46,280 bases of DNA from positions 1-46,280 of the IMG/VR virus record IMGVR_UViG_3300027969_000156; one strand, given 5' to 3'. Every line of letters begins with the position of its first letter. The first letter of the stretch is position 1. The notes beneath the pieces are model-generated. The model saw only the letters and a list, made by a program, of their open reading frames with translations. It was not told where the DNA came from and did not search any database. The position numbers and the translations under genes were made by a program. This stretch comes from a virus. Of the stretch, positions 19,853 through 27,881 are shown in pieces.

Positions 19853-21655
19853 CTATCCTTCGCAAGCAATACAATCGTTACCTTGGGCAATTTGTGTCAT
19901 ATCAATTTCTTTGATAATCTCTCTTTGAATTTTTTTGGATACTTTATCGGCTTTACCAATTTTCTCCGAACGGCAATAGTATAAAGTTTTCAATCCTTTT
20001 TTCCATGCCATGAAATGAATGGCGTGAATATATTTAATGTGTGCATCTGGCCTAAAGAAAAGGTTCAATGATTGTGCTTGGTCAATATACTGTTGTCTAT
20101 CACCAGCCAATTCAATTACCCATCTTTGGTCAATCTCCATGGATGTTTTGAATACATCTTTATCGTGTTGTGACATCCAATCCAAATGTTGAACCGAACC
20201 ATCGTTAGCAATAATAGATGACCAAATGTTATCATAATCATCACTACAAATAACATGATTTTCATCTGCCAAATGGTCTTGTATTAATTTGTCTAACCAA
20301 CGATTCTTATTTAAGAAGGATCCCGAAAGAGTATCTTGTCTATAAGCGTTAGCACGGTAAGGCTCAATACTAGGGCTAGTGTTACCCATGATAATTGAAG
20401 AAGATGCGTTTGGTGCGATAGCCATAAGATGACTGAAACGATTGCCAGTTCCCACCGCATCAGGAGCCTCACCTCTTTCCAATCCAAGTTCTTTATTGGC
20501 ATTATCTAATCCTTCTCGAATAGATTTGAAAATACGGTTGTTGGCAACTTTTGCCATAACACCTTCAAAAGCAATTCCGTTACGCTGTAGATAAGCATGA
20601 AACCCGAGAGCACCGATACCAATAGAACGCTCTCGTCCAGCGGAGTATCTAGCACGAGCAATAGCATCGGGAGCATTAGCAATGAAGAAGCTAAGGACAT
20701 TATCAAGCATCTCAGCAACATCTTTAAGAAATAGTGGTTCGTTTTTCCATTCATCATAGGTCTCCAAATTCAATGAAGATAAACAACATACAGCTGTTCT
20801 TTCTTCGTTAGTAGGTAAAATAATTTCAGAACATAGATTTGATTGATGTACTTTCAAACCTTTATCTTTTAACCATTGTGGTAAATGGTTGTTACTTGTA
20901 TCAATGAAGTGTATGTATGGTTCGCCTGTGTGCATACGCAATTCAAGAATCATTTGCCATAACATTTTTGCTGATACAGTTTCACGAACTTCATGTGAAG
21001 CTGGATCAACTAACTTCCACGAATCATCAAAATTGGGATCCAACATAGATTGTTCAATGATGTGCATGAACTCATCAGTAATATTAATACCGTGATGTAG
21101 ATTTAAACATCTTTGATTTTGGTCGCCTGTTGGCTTCCGCATCTCTAAAAAAGATATAATGTCTGGATGAGAAATGTCGAGGTAAGCAGCATAACTGCCA
21201 CGGCGAGTACGACCTTGGCGGTAGGCCAAAGAAGATGCGTCATAGATTTTGAGGTGAGGCATAACACCAGTAGATTTGTCATCTGCTGAACGGATACCAA
21301 AGCCAATGCCAACACCACCCCCGAGCATACTAAGCCAATTAGTTTCTGATAGATTATCAACTAGTCCCTCTGCAGTATCTTCAATATAGTTAAGGAAACA
21401 TGATATAGGCATACCACGCTTAGAGCGACCAAAAGAAAGAATGGGAGTAGAATAACTGAGCCAATGCTTACTGCTGTAGTCATATAATCTTTGCGCATGG
21501 TCTAAATTACTCCCAAATGATTTCGATACAAAGGCGAATCGGTGTTGTGGACTTTCTTCATTTTCCTTCATGTAGCTTTCTTTTAATCTTTTAATTCCAA
21601 GTTCATCAAACTTGTTATCTCTTTCTAAGTCAATCTTAATTCCTAGATATTCCAT
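19853..21655 (-). CDS. nrdA: Ribonucleotide reductase class I, alpha subunit
   Basis: A 600-residue R1 subunit starting MEYLGIKIDLERDNKFDELG. Key residues: SCFLNY (redox Cys), NLCSEI near residue 273 (Asn, thiyl-radical Cys, Glu), AVCCLSSLNL (partner Cys), KTLYYCRS (Tyr pair of the radical path) and a C-terminal DCIACEG (CxxC recycling pair). It is shorter than the usual 760 residues because the N-terminal ATP-cone is absent, so dATP inhibition is probably reduced. AAGGTGAAT precedes the start; a GTG six nt upstream is less likely. Confidence 0.93.
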   Translation of the reverse strand: MEYLGIKIDLERDNKFDELGIKRLKESYMKENEESPQHRFAFVSKSFGSNLDHAQRLYDYSSKHWLSYSTPILSFGRSKRGMPISCFLNYIEDTAEGLVDNLSETNWLSMLGGGVGIGFGIRSADDKSTGVMPHLKIYDASSLAYRQGRTRRGSYAAYLDISHPDIISFLEMRKPTGDQNQRCLNLHHGINITDEFMHIIEQSMLDPNFDDSWKLVDPASHEVRETVSAKMLWQMILELRMHTGEPYIHFIDTSNNHLPQWLKDKGLKVHQSNLCSEIILPTNEERTAVCCLSSLNLETYDEWKNEPLFLKDVAEMLDNVLSFFIANAPDAIARARYSAGRERSIGIGALGFHAYLQRNGIAFEGVMAKVANNRIFKSIREGLDNANKELGLERGEAPDAVGTGNRFSHLMAIAPNASSSIIMGNTSPSIEPYRANAYRQDTLSGSFLNKNRWLDKLIQDHLADENHVICSDDYDNIWSSIIANDGSVQHLDWMSQHDKDVFKTSMEIDQRWVIELAGDRQQYIDQAQSLNLFFRPDAHIKYIHAIHFMAWKKGLKTLYYCRSEKIGKADKVSKKIQREIIKEIDMTQIAQGNDCIACEG

Positions 21656-21662
21656 ATTCACC

Positions 21663-21680
21663 TTGTTGTTATTGTTGTTG
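21663..21680 (-). promoter_or_regulatory. CAA-repeat leader before nrdA
   Basis: The minus strand reads CAACAACAATAACAACAA directly upstream of the AAGGTG ribosome site. Unstructured CAA repeats are known to favour translation initiation; the role here is inferred from position. Confidence 0.4.
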
Positions 21681-21708
21681 AATTTAATTTTAAATCTGAT
21701 GTGATATG

Positions 21709-22725
21709 CTAAACTTTCTTCCAGTTCACGAATTCCATCTTTGCTCTAAGATTTATGAAGGTATTTTTATTTACAATATCTTGAATTTCATCCAATGAAA
21801 AATCAGAGTCCAACACCATATCGTTAATATCTTTTTCTTTAATATATTCTGGCCATATAACAACATTAAAATGGTTATCTATGGCGTGTTCCATCTTTGC
21901 GACAATTTCTTTGTTACGAGGCTCATTGTCGAACACCAGAACCACATTGGACTTGTCCACGCAATCGGTGATTGATTCTAAATTGGAGTCTGCTGTTGCT
22001 ATTGCGTTATCTAAAAACATCGAATCAATTGGACCTTCAGTAACATAAACCATTAATTCTGTGTTGGCTCTATCCATGCCAAACACTTTTTTATTATCAT
22101 CATGTAGCTTCAATGTTATGTATCTAAGCTTGGATTCGCCTAACGCTCTCCCTTGAAGTGCGACCAAGTTCTTTTCTTTATCATAAAACGGTATGACGAG
22201 CCGATTATCCTTCTCTTTAAGGTTTGTGTTCTCAAGCCCAAGACTTTGTATGAAGGCTGCGAAATCTTCCGCATAGTATAGTTGCGAGTGAAAGGTCTTT
22301 GGAATCCGTCTGTCATGAACATAGCCCTTAGCAAAATGCGCCTCTGGTAAACTGTCGATTGATGGAAGTTCCAACGCTTTCTTAAATGACGGTTTCTCTG
22401 TCTTGAAATCTTCAAAGTCCGGCTTGGGATAATTATTGTTTCCTGTTTCTCCATTTTTATATCTTTCAAGTTGATATTCTTTTACTAAGGTTTCGTCTAC
22501 CATCTTCAAAAAATTATAAAATGTGGTCGATACACCACAATTATGACACATATAAAAATAGTCATTCTGCTTGCGGTATACGAAACCACGGGATTTAGTT
22601 TTATTCTTTTGGGAATCGCCACACAAAGGACACCTGAAGTTATAAAGGTCGTCTTTTTTCTTGGCGAACCTTGGTAACTTAGGTGACATGCGCAACAGGA
22701 AAGTCCTGTCAATAAAAACACTCAT
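21709..22725 (-). CDS. DNA primase, T4 gp61-like
   Basis: A 338-residue primase. An N-terminal zinc finger has C32-PL-C35 and C60-HN-C63, followed by a basic region; a TOPRIM domain has VYVTEGPIDSMF around 225-236 (catalytic Glu) and VLVFDNEP around 265 (acidic pair). It makes RNA primers for lagging-strand synthesis, partnered by a helicase not in this window. It is upstream of nrdA, as often in T4-like phages. Confidence 0.88.
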   Translation of the reverse strand: MSVFIDRTFLLRMSPKLPRFAKKKDDLYNFRCPLCGDSQKNKTKSRGFVYRKQNDYFYMCHNCGVSTTFYNFLKMVDETLVKEYQLERYKNGETGNNNYPKPDFEDFKTEKPSFKKALELPSIDSLPEAHFAKGYVHDRRIPKTFHSQLYYAEDFAAFIQSLGLENTNLKEKDNRLVIPFYDKEKNLVALQGRALGESKLRYITLKLHDDNKKVFGMDRANTELMVYVTEGPIDSMFLDNAIATADSNLESITDCVDKSNVVLVFDNEPRNKEIVAKMEHAIDNHFNVVIWPEYIKEKDINDMVLDSDFSLDEIQDIVNKNTFINLRAKMEFVNWKKV

Positions 22726-22742
22726 AATATAATATACTTAAT

Positions 22743-23156
22743 TTAACGTAACGATTTCAGTATTGTATCAAAACTGGAGTGAGAAAGCAACCATGTAATG
22801 ACAATGATACCACCGGCAAGTGTCCACTTCCATTGGTTCAATTTTTCATATTGGCTTTTGGATGCCGAAACGTGGTCACTCATAGTTTCTTTTAAATCTT
22901 TAATTTCTGCCATAATCCTTAATTCGGATTCTTGCACTTTATCCAAAACGGTATCAATTCGTCCATGGATTTCTTTGATATCGGCTTCCGTTTCTAATCT
23001 ACGGTTATCCATGTCGGTATAAACCTTTGCTATGTGTCGGTCGTGTTGGTCTACCAGTTTTTCTATTACCTGGTCCAGTTTATTACATATTGCTGATAAA
23101 GTCAATACTTGAGTTTTTAAAATACCAACATCAACTCTGAGGTCATCGTCTGCCAT
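22743..23156 (-). CDS. Coiled-coil membrane-anchored protein (XhlA-like)
   Basis: A 137-residue protein. Residues 10-100 form a long heptad-type coiled coil (KLDQVIEKLVDQHDRHIAKV) and residues 112-128 a transmembrane helix (TLAGGIIVITWLLSHSS). The layout resembles the haemolysin XhlA / holin-accessory family. At the end of the lysis region, so it may assist holin function. Confidence 0.6.
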   Translation of the reverse strand: MADDDLRVDVGILKTQVLTLSAICNKLDQVIEKLVDQHDRHIAKVYTDMDNRRLETEADIKEIHGRIDTVLDKVQESELRIMAEIKDLKETMSDHVSASKSQYEKLNQWKWTLAGGIIVITWLLSHSSFDTILKSLR

Positions 23157-23333
23157 TTATTTCTTCTTATCTGGTACCTTCGTACCTTCTAATTTTTTGT
23201 GTGTCTTAACATTCTTACACACTTCTTTTTTGGTTTTTTCATCTGTGTGGCAAACCTTCTTTACCACGGCTTCAGCATAAGAAACTTGTGAAAAGCAAAA
23301 CATCAAACCTAATGAAATTAATAATTGTTTCAT
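23157..23333 (-). CDS. Small secreted protein, 58 aa
   Basis: Reads MKQLLISLGLMFCFSQVSYA as a signal peptide, then EAVVKKVCHTDEKTKKEVCK and a basic tail. Cleavage after SYA is likely. The mature peptide has two cysteines (CHTDEKTKKEVC) that may form a disulfide in the periplasm. Its stop is next to the next gene's start. Unknown role; context suggests lysis or envelope. Confidence 0.65.
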   Translation of the reverse strand: MKQLLISLGLMFCFSQVSYAEAVVKKVCHTDEKTKKEVCKNVKTHKKLEGTKVPDKKK

Positions 23334-23342
23334 TTTAATTCC

Positions 23343-23720
23343 TTATAGTTCAGGCTGTGATGCTGGTGGTGGAGCAAATTTTCCACCCATGGTTGTTGGT
23401 ATTGGTGTAGGTGCTGGTGTAATAAAACTTGATACGGGTGTTGGTACAGTATTTACAGCACTACCAGCTACCTTCTCTTGTGTTCTACCAAAAGCAGCGA
23501 TACCAAGAACTGCACCCATAGCAAGATGAAATAATCCTGCACCTTGTAATGTTAATGGTTGCCATTGGTTGTGTACTTGGCCATGTTGCACTGCTTGTAA
23601 TACGCTCCACAAAACGGGAAATATAACCATATCAAACATACAGACAACCATATACATCCACCCCATGGCAGGACGCCACTTCTTTTGCATCCAATCTTCG
23701 TCTTTTTTAATATCGGCCAT
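23343..23720 (-). CDS. Holin candidate
   Basis: A 125-residue protein. After KKWRPAMGWMYMVVC, two hydrophobic segments (WMYMVVCMFDMVIFPVLW and LFHLAMGAVLGIAAFG) give at least two membrane spans; a proline-rich tail follows. KWRP at the membrane start resembles a group of phage holins I know as 3TM holins. It would open the inner membrane for the endolysin encoded next. Start ATG 23720; GTG 23732 is possible. Confidence 0.6.
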   Translation of the reverse strand: MADIKKDEDWMQKKWRPAMGWMYMVVCMFDMVIFPVLWSVLQAVQHGQVHNQWQPLTLQGAGLFHLAMGAVLGIAAFGRTQEKVAGSAVNTVPTPVSSFITPAPTPIPTTMGGKFAPPPASQPEL

Positions 23721-23721
23721 T

Positions 23722-24063
23722 TTACTTTTCACCCATTTTTAATGGTTGAATTTTCTTACTAATTCCAATTTTTTCTTCAAGAATAGCAATATGCAGTCGG
23801 TTCTCAGCAATTGAATCACGATTCTTTTGGATTTCAATTCCTAAATCTTGACGTAACTTTTCTCTTGCTAATTCGGCACCAGTATTCGATGCTTGTTTGT
23901 TGTCACTAGTAACAACTAAACTAACTTTACTATTCAGAATAGTTACATCATGTTGTAATGCACCTAATGCAGAAATTAAATATCCTGTACAACCAATTAA
24001 TAGTGGTAGTAGTGCAAATAATAGTTTTTCAATAAATGCACCTTTTTGATTTTCTTCTGACAT
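23722..24063 (-). CDS. Membrane-anchored coiled-coil protein, 113 aa
   Basis: Starts MSEENQKGAFIEKLLFALLP. Residues 10-35 form a transmembrane helix (LLFALLPLLIGCTGYLISAL) and the rest a coiled coil (EIQKNRDSIAENRLHIAILE). Between endolysin and holin, so it could be an antiholin-like or accessory lysis protein. TAATG overlap with the endolysin stop. Confidence 0.6.
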   Translation of the reverse strand: MSEENQKGAFIEKLLFALLPLLIGCTGYLISALGALQHDVTILNSKVSLVVTSDNKQASNTGAELAREKLRQDLGIEIQKNRDSIAENRLHIAILEEKIGISKKIQPLKMGEK

Positions 24064-24686
24064 TATGCCCCCAAAATATGTTTAGCGTGTTCATAATGTT
24101 TAATTCTATCATCAAGTCCAATCGTACCACCATTGATACGTTTAGTTAATGTTAAGATATCTTCTTTATCAGCCCATTGATTGAGATTATTTGATTCCCA
24201 GAACCAGCAAGCCGACTGTGCAGCACCCTCAAATGTTTGTAGATATTCTGGCACATCTTCAACATTCATCTCCAGACTATCTGCAAATGCTTGGTAATTA
24301 CTCTTACCAGTCAGTTGGATTAGACCACGACCACAGTAACGGAAACCATCACCAGACGCCTCATCTCCGTTACCCATACGATTAGCGTAGACCTTATTGG
24401 CAATCGCCTCCTGCTTGTTTGGAAGACTGGCGTATTGGTTGGCAATCTCATCCGTAGCGAAATATTTAGGAAATATCTTGCGTAATGTGACAGCCTTGTA
24501 ATTCAAATTCTCTTTGAGTGCCGTGAACCCACCAGATTCATGAGCGCATTGTGCCATGAAAGCAGCAATACGTTGTGGTGTATTAATCTCATAATCTGGT
24601 AACAATTGTGAGAGAGCTTCGTACCATTGGTCAATATACGGGTTATTTGGTAACAATTGACCTAATTGTTCTTTAGTTAATTCCAT
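24063..24686 (-). CDS. Endolysin, GH19 (chitinase-like) muramidase
   Basis: A 207-residue cytoplasmic lysozyme with the GH19 plan: CAHESGGF at 48-54 with catalytic E50, NRMGNGDEASGDGFRYCGRG then LIQLTGKSNY, and ACWFWESNNLNQWAD. It cuts the glycan strands of peptidoglycan at the end of infection. No signal peptide, so a holin is needed; the holin candidate lies two genes downstream. Confidence 0.88.
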   Translation of the reverse strand: MELTKEQLGQLLPNNPYIDQWYEALSQLLPDYEINTPQRIAAFMAQCAHESGGFTALKENLNYKAVTLRKIFPKYFATDEIANQYASLPNKQEAIANKVYANRMGNGDEASGDGFRYCGRGLIQLTGKSNYQAFADSLEMNVEDVPEYLQTFEGAAQSACWFWESNNLNQWADKEDILTLTKRINGGTIGLDDRIKHYEHAKHILGA

Positions 24687-24895
24687 TATGCTATCGATCC
24701 AGCTAATTCAACTGCGGCAACCAATATATTGTAAATGTCTTGATTTCTTTGCAAAGCACTTGCGTTTTCGTTTATTTTTCCAACAATGTTTAAATCATTA
24801 ATTAATTCTTTAAACTCAGATGCTGAAAGCTGACCTAACTCGTATTGTTGTTGATACGATTGTGCTAATTGTGATACTTGTAATAAGTCATTCAT
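24686..24895 (-). CDS. Small helical protein, 69 aa
   Basis: Starts MNDLLQVSQLAQSYQQQYEL. Glutamine-rich helix then ASEFKELINDLNIVGK. Coupled to both the lipoprotein and endolysin genes by 1-4 nt overlaps. Unknown role in the lysis block. Confidence 0.6.
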   Translation of the reverse strand: MNDLLQVSQLAQSYQQQYELGQLSASEFKELINDLNIVGKINENASALQRNQDIYNILVAAVELAGSIA

Positions 24896-25269
24896 TTGGG
24901 TTTACTCCCGGTAGCTTGTTGAATTCGTTCTGCCGTTTTCTCTATGATATTTAGTTTTGCCTTGCAGTAGGCTTGTCCAATAGGCGGTTCTTTATCGTAT
25001 AATTCTGTAACTAATCTTAACAAGTCAGCGTTTAACTCATTATTCTGTCGATTTCGTGGAAGATATTGACTAAAGTTCTTTAATTCTACTGTGGTGAGAT
25101 ATAAATTTTTTACAGTAGATTCATCACAAGTTTTTGATGTTTGTGCAATAGTTCTAATCTTATTAACCAAAGCGTATTCATTGGTGTCATAATTGGCCAC
25201 CCACAAATCTTGTAATGCTGAACATCCTGTTATTAGACCAACAGATAAAATAATTAATAATCTTTTCAT
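24892..25269 (-). CDS. Phage lipoprotein
   Basis: A 125-residue protein with a signal peptide ending in the lipobox LITGC (C16), then a helical periplasmic domain. It follows the spanins, with a 4-nt overlap. It may be a second outer-membrane lysis factor or an exclusion protein; the distinction cannot be made from sequence. Confidence 0.65.
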   Translation of the reverse strand: MKRLLIILSVGLITGCSALQDLWVANYDTNEYALVNKIRTIAQTSKTCDESTVKNLYLTTVELKNFSQYLPRNRQNNELNADLLRLVTELYDKEPPIGQAYCKAKLNIIEKTAERIQQATGSKPK

Positions 25270-25550
25270 GGATTTAAAGCTTTCTGTTGTTTAGCCCAAT
25301 TTTGAAATGCCTCATATTTGGCTTTCAATTCATGATAAAGGCCATAATTTTTAACAATAATGGTTTCAGCAGTTGATAGTTCTACTTTACCTTCCGGTAG
25401 AGTTTGTAGATTTGGTACCGGCTCCATTAGTTCCTGTGGTGGAGTTGGGAACGGTATCTTTAGCGGCGTGATTGAGCACGCTTGTAAAAGAACTAGGCAA
25501 GTTACACAAAGCGTCATCTTTAGTGTTAATAGATTGTATAATTTTTTCAT
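25266..25550 (-). CDS. Outer-membrane spanin (Rz1-like lipoprotein)
   Basis: A 94-residue lipoprotein. The signal ends in lipobox LLQAC, followed by a proline-rich stretch (IPFPTPPQELMEPVPNL), typical of o-spanins. The start lies inside the i-spanin gene in another frame, the classic Rz/Rz1 nesting. It links through the i-spanin to fuse inner and outer membranes at lysis. Confidence 0.78.
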   Translation of the reverse strand: MKKLYNLLTLKMTLCVTCLVLLQACSITPLKIPFPTPPQELMEPVPNLQTLPEGKVELSTAETIIVKNYGLYHELKAKYEAFQNWAKQQKALNP

Positions 25551-25857
25551 TGTTACTTTTCGTTTCAGTTAGTTGCTTTTTTAAATCATTCGATACACTA
25601 TTTGTAATTTCTTGTTGCTGAGTTACTACTTTATCAATTTCCGCTTTTGCGTTTACTAATATATCTTGTCGACCTTGAAGATAAAAACCTCCAGCAAATA
25701 AGACTATTGATAATATCGTACCAACAATTTTAGCTGGCAGTCTGTACATTAAAGGAATAAATGTAGTAAACTTTAACAGAACAAAAAGGGCAACACCAGT
25801 TATGATTATTGCCCCAGGTACCCAAATAGGAAGTAATTTTAAAAACCAATCAATCAT
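25387..25857 (-). CDS. Inner-membrane spanin (Rz-like)
   Basis: A 156-residue protein with two N-terminal hydrophobic segments (IWVPGAIIITGVALFVLLKF and IVGTILSIVLFAGGFYLQG), then a coiled-coil periplasmic region (AKAEIDKVVTQQQEITNSV) and a Ser/Thr/Gly-rich C-terminus. Its 3' half encodes the o-spanin in another frame. The first segment is unusual because classic Rz has one span, so topology needs checking. Confidence 0.72.
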   Translation of the reverse strand: MIDWFLKLLPIWVPGAIIITGVALFVLLKFTTFIPLMYRLPAKIVGTILSIVLFAGGFYLQGRQDILVNAKAEIDKVVTQQQEITNSVSNDLKKQLTETKSNNEKIIQSINTKDDALCNLPSSFTSVLNHAAKDTVPNSTTGTNGAGTKSTNSTGR

Positions 25858-25860
25858 ATA

Positions 25861-26235
25861 TCAATTAGGTGCTTTCCTTGCAATCATTGCGTAACGTTTC
25901 TTTTTCTTCATATCAACAGCAGTAGCCGAAACAGGATCGGTACCACTTTGTGGACCAGTAACATTAGTTGGACCAGAAACAGCAATACCACCTACACCAT
26001 CTTCTTTGACTGGTACACAATTAGGTACTGTTGCACCATTCTTCTTTTTTGTGCCAACAGCAGTATAACCTGTCCAACAAGCTTTCTTTAAATCACCTGT
26101 TGGTTGTTTAACTTTTTCTTCAATCTCTGATTCTTTAACACATGAATTTTTTGAAAATGCCTTTTTACCAGGAACAGGTTTATATCCTGTCCAGCAACGA
26201 CCTTTTTCATCCAAAAACTGTTTAAATGATTTCAT
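25861..26235 (-). CDS. Capsid-targeted protein with paired CWTGY repeats, 124 aa
   Basis: Start MKSFKQFLDEKGRCWTGYKP at 26235 (TAATG overlap). The first ten residues resemble the T4 capsid-targeting leader. The body has two copies of a C-W-T-G-Y...C module (CWTGYKPVPGKKAFSKNSC and CWTGYTAVGTKKKNGATVP followed by NC), then a Thr/Gly/Pro-rich linker and a basic end. The paired cysteines could bind metal or form disulfides. Inferred to be packaged in the head; function unknown. Confidence 0.65.
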   Translation of the reverse strand: MKSFKQFLDEKGRCWTGYKPVPGKKAFSKNSCVKESEIEEKVKQPTGDLKKACWTGYTAVGTKKKNGATVPNCVPVKEDGVGGIAVSGPTNVTGPQSGTDPVSATAVDMKKKKRYAMIARKAPN

Positions 26236-26783
26236 TAGCAATTCCATTTTCTTAATGATTTGTTAATACGGCTATCTGGATCATTTGCTGTCTTAGCTGA
26301 TGTTAATCTTTTCTTCATACCAGACATTCTAGCACAAAATGATTTTCTACGATTAGCAGCTTTAGAACCAGGTTTTAATTTAGATGGTTTTGTTGTAACA
26401 GCCATTGATAATTTGGAACCAGGATTCTCCCTACGATAAGAAGCAATACCTTTACGATTCAAACCACCTTCTGGATCTTTACCGGCTTTTTTTTGCCAAG
26501 CGGCCGATTCACGCCAGAAATCATCTTTTTGCCAAATAGGTGCGTTCTTTGAATTCTTTTTTAGTACAGCACCTTCATTGAATTCTTTAATCCAATCATC
26601 AGGAGTTTTACCGTGTTTGGATTTAAAATCGTTGTGTAATTCTTCACCAGAAATATTATGGTCTTTACTAATGTCCATCATCAATTTATTAATTGTGTCG
26701 TAGCTATGGCTGTCTAATTTTTTTAGACCTTTTTCTAGTTTTTCGACATGGCCTTCGGCCATAAATTGTTTGAAGGTTTTCAT
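26235..26783 (-). CDS. Capsid-targeted basic protein, 182 aa (DUF6321-like)
   Basis: The N-terminus MKTFKQFMAEG closely matches the T4 internal-protein leader MKTYQEFIAEA, whose Glu-Ala bond is cut by the head protease. The C-terminal 90 residues are basic, with SYRRENPGSKLSMAVTTKPS and SGMKKRLTSAKTANDPDSRI. From memory this is DUF6321 in T4-like marine phages. It probably binds DNA in the head and may be injected. Confidence 0.7.
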   Translation of the reverse strand: MKTFKQFMAEGHVEKLEKGLKKLDSHSYDTINKLMMDISKDHNISGEELHNDFKSKHGKTPDDWIKEFNEGAVLKKNSKNAPIWQKDDFWRESAAWQKKAGKDPEGGLNRKGIASYRRENPGSKLSMAVTTKPSKLKPGSKAANRRKSFCARMSGMKKRLTSAKTANDPDSRINKSLRKWNC

Positions 26784-27166
26784 ACGTTTCTTAATATCTC
26801 TGCGACATTCATATCGACTGGTACATCAGCCGTCTTTATATTTTTACCATTAACACCCCATATTGCATCAGGCATTATGTTTAAGTATAGTAGAAAAGTT
26901 TTTAAAACATCATAATCTTTTTCATCTATCCTGTAAAATAATATTCTTGCGGTCACTTCTGGACCAAAAACATTATTTAACAGAATGATATGGTTTAATA
27001 TCAATCGTTCTTTGAGAATTTTAGTTGCCTTATATCTACGAAATAATCGCTTTAGATATTTGGTTCTTTTAATATCTCCTTCAAACTCCGACATAACATA
27101 ATTTGGTGCATTGTAGCACTTCATTGCGTATATCATAAAGTTATCTTCATTCAAATCATCAAGCAT
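26780..27166 (-). CDS. Conserved T4-like hypothetical protein, 128 aa
   Basis: Starts MLDDLNEDNFMIYAMKCYNA. Helical, with KYLKRLFRRYKATKILKERL near residue 35 and VFGPEVTARILFYRI. I recall close relatives in cyanophage genomes near structural genes. It begins straight after a strong terminator with no clear ribosome site; an internal ATG at 27136 may be the true start. Confidence 0.65.
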   Translation of the reverse strand: MLDDLNEDNFMIYAMKCYNAPNYVMSEFEGDIKRTKYLKRLFRRYKATKILKERLILNHIILLNNVFGPEVTARILFYRIDEKDYDVLKTFLLYLNIMPDAIWGVNGKNIKTADVPVDMNVAEILRNV

Positions 27167-27173
27167 AATTAAA

Positions 27174-27195
27174 ATGGGTACCCGTAGGTACCCAT
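27174..27195 (-). terminator. Strong intrinsic terminator
   Basis: A 9-bp perfect stem (ATGGGTACC with GGTACCCAT) closed by a 4-nt loop and followed by TTTTAATT on the minus strand, 11 nt past the stop of the 27206-27850 gene. Confidence 0.85.
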
Positions 27196-27205
27196 CCTTT
27201 TAAAA

Positions 27206-27850
27206 TTACAGACCGCCGTAAACAGCGTTAGAACTTGTATTACCTGATTGAATATTGGAAGCAATTGGATTTGCCAAGCAAACAATAGTTTCTTTTAAGA
27301 AACGAATTGTGCCGTCACTATTAATCTTACGAGTAATTTTATTCCAACCTTGATTTACACTTCCAAGTAATGTATTAGCAACAGTACTACCGTAACCATA
27401 TACAGTACCTTGAGTATTAGACATACGACTTCCTGTTACCAAGATTGTGTCGTTTGCATAGTTAGCATCGATAGGGTTGTTGTGTAGGATTGTATTAGCA
27501 AAGTAAACCAATCTACCAGAAGCAAAGTTACCAGTAACAATGTTATTCAAAATAACAGTATTGCCGGAAACAGAAGCTACGGTATTGTTTGCTCGCCAAA
27601 AAGCAATTTCATTTTGGTCAAAATTTGATGCATCTTTGGCAATTCTAGAAACATTACCAGTAACATCACCTTCGCCGTAGACATGACATCCTGGTTGAAC
27701 TGCACTAGCTACGTTTGCAGTAAACACCAGTACTTTTGAACCACCTAGAGTAACGTTGGCGGTTGTACCTGTCGCAACAGGCAATACTTCACGGGCCAAT
27801 GGCATATGTGGCCTATTGTTCGCAAAGTCTAAATTTCCCCATAAAGCCAT
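27206..27850 (-). CDS. Probable virion structural protein, 214 aa
   Basis: Starts MALWGNLDFANNRPHMPLAR behind AAAAGGAGAAAAAA and a late-type promoter, and is closed by the 27174 terminator, so it is a strong single-gene unit. The protein is Ala/Asn/Thr/Val-rich and beta-predicted, as in head or tail fibre/decoration proteins. MALWG starts recur in T4-like marine phage structural proteins from memory. Exact part unknown. Confidence 0.6.
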   Translation of the reverse strand: MALWGNLDFANNRPHMPLAREVLPVATGTTANVTLGGSKVLVFTANVASAVQPGCHVYGEGDVTGNVSRIAKDASNFDQNEIAFWRANNTVASVSGNTVILNNIVTGNFASGRLVYFANTILHNNPIDANYANDTILVTGSRMSNTQGTVYGYGSTVANTLLGSVNQGWNKITRKINSDGTIRFLKETIVCLANPIASNIQSGNTSSNAVYGGL

Positions 27851-27881
27851 TTTTTTCTCCTTTTAACCTCGGGTTATCTTA

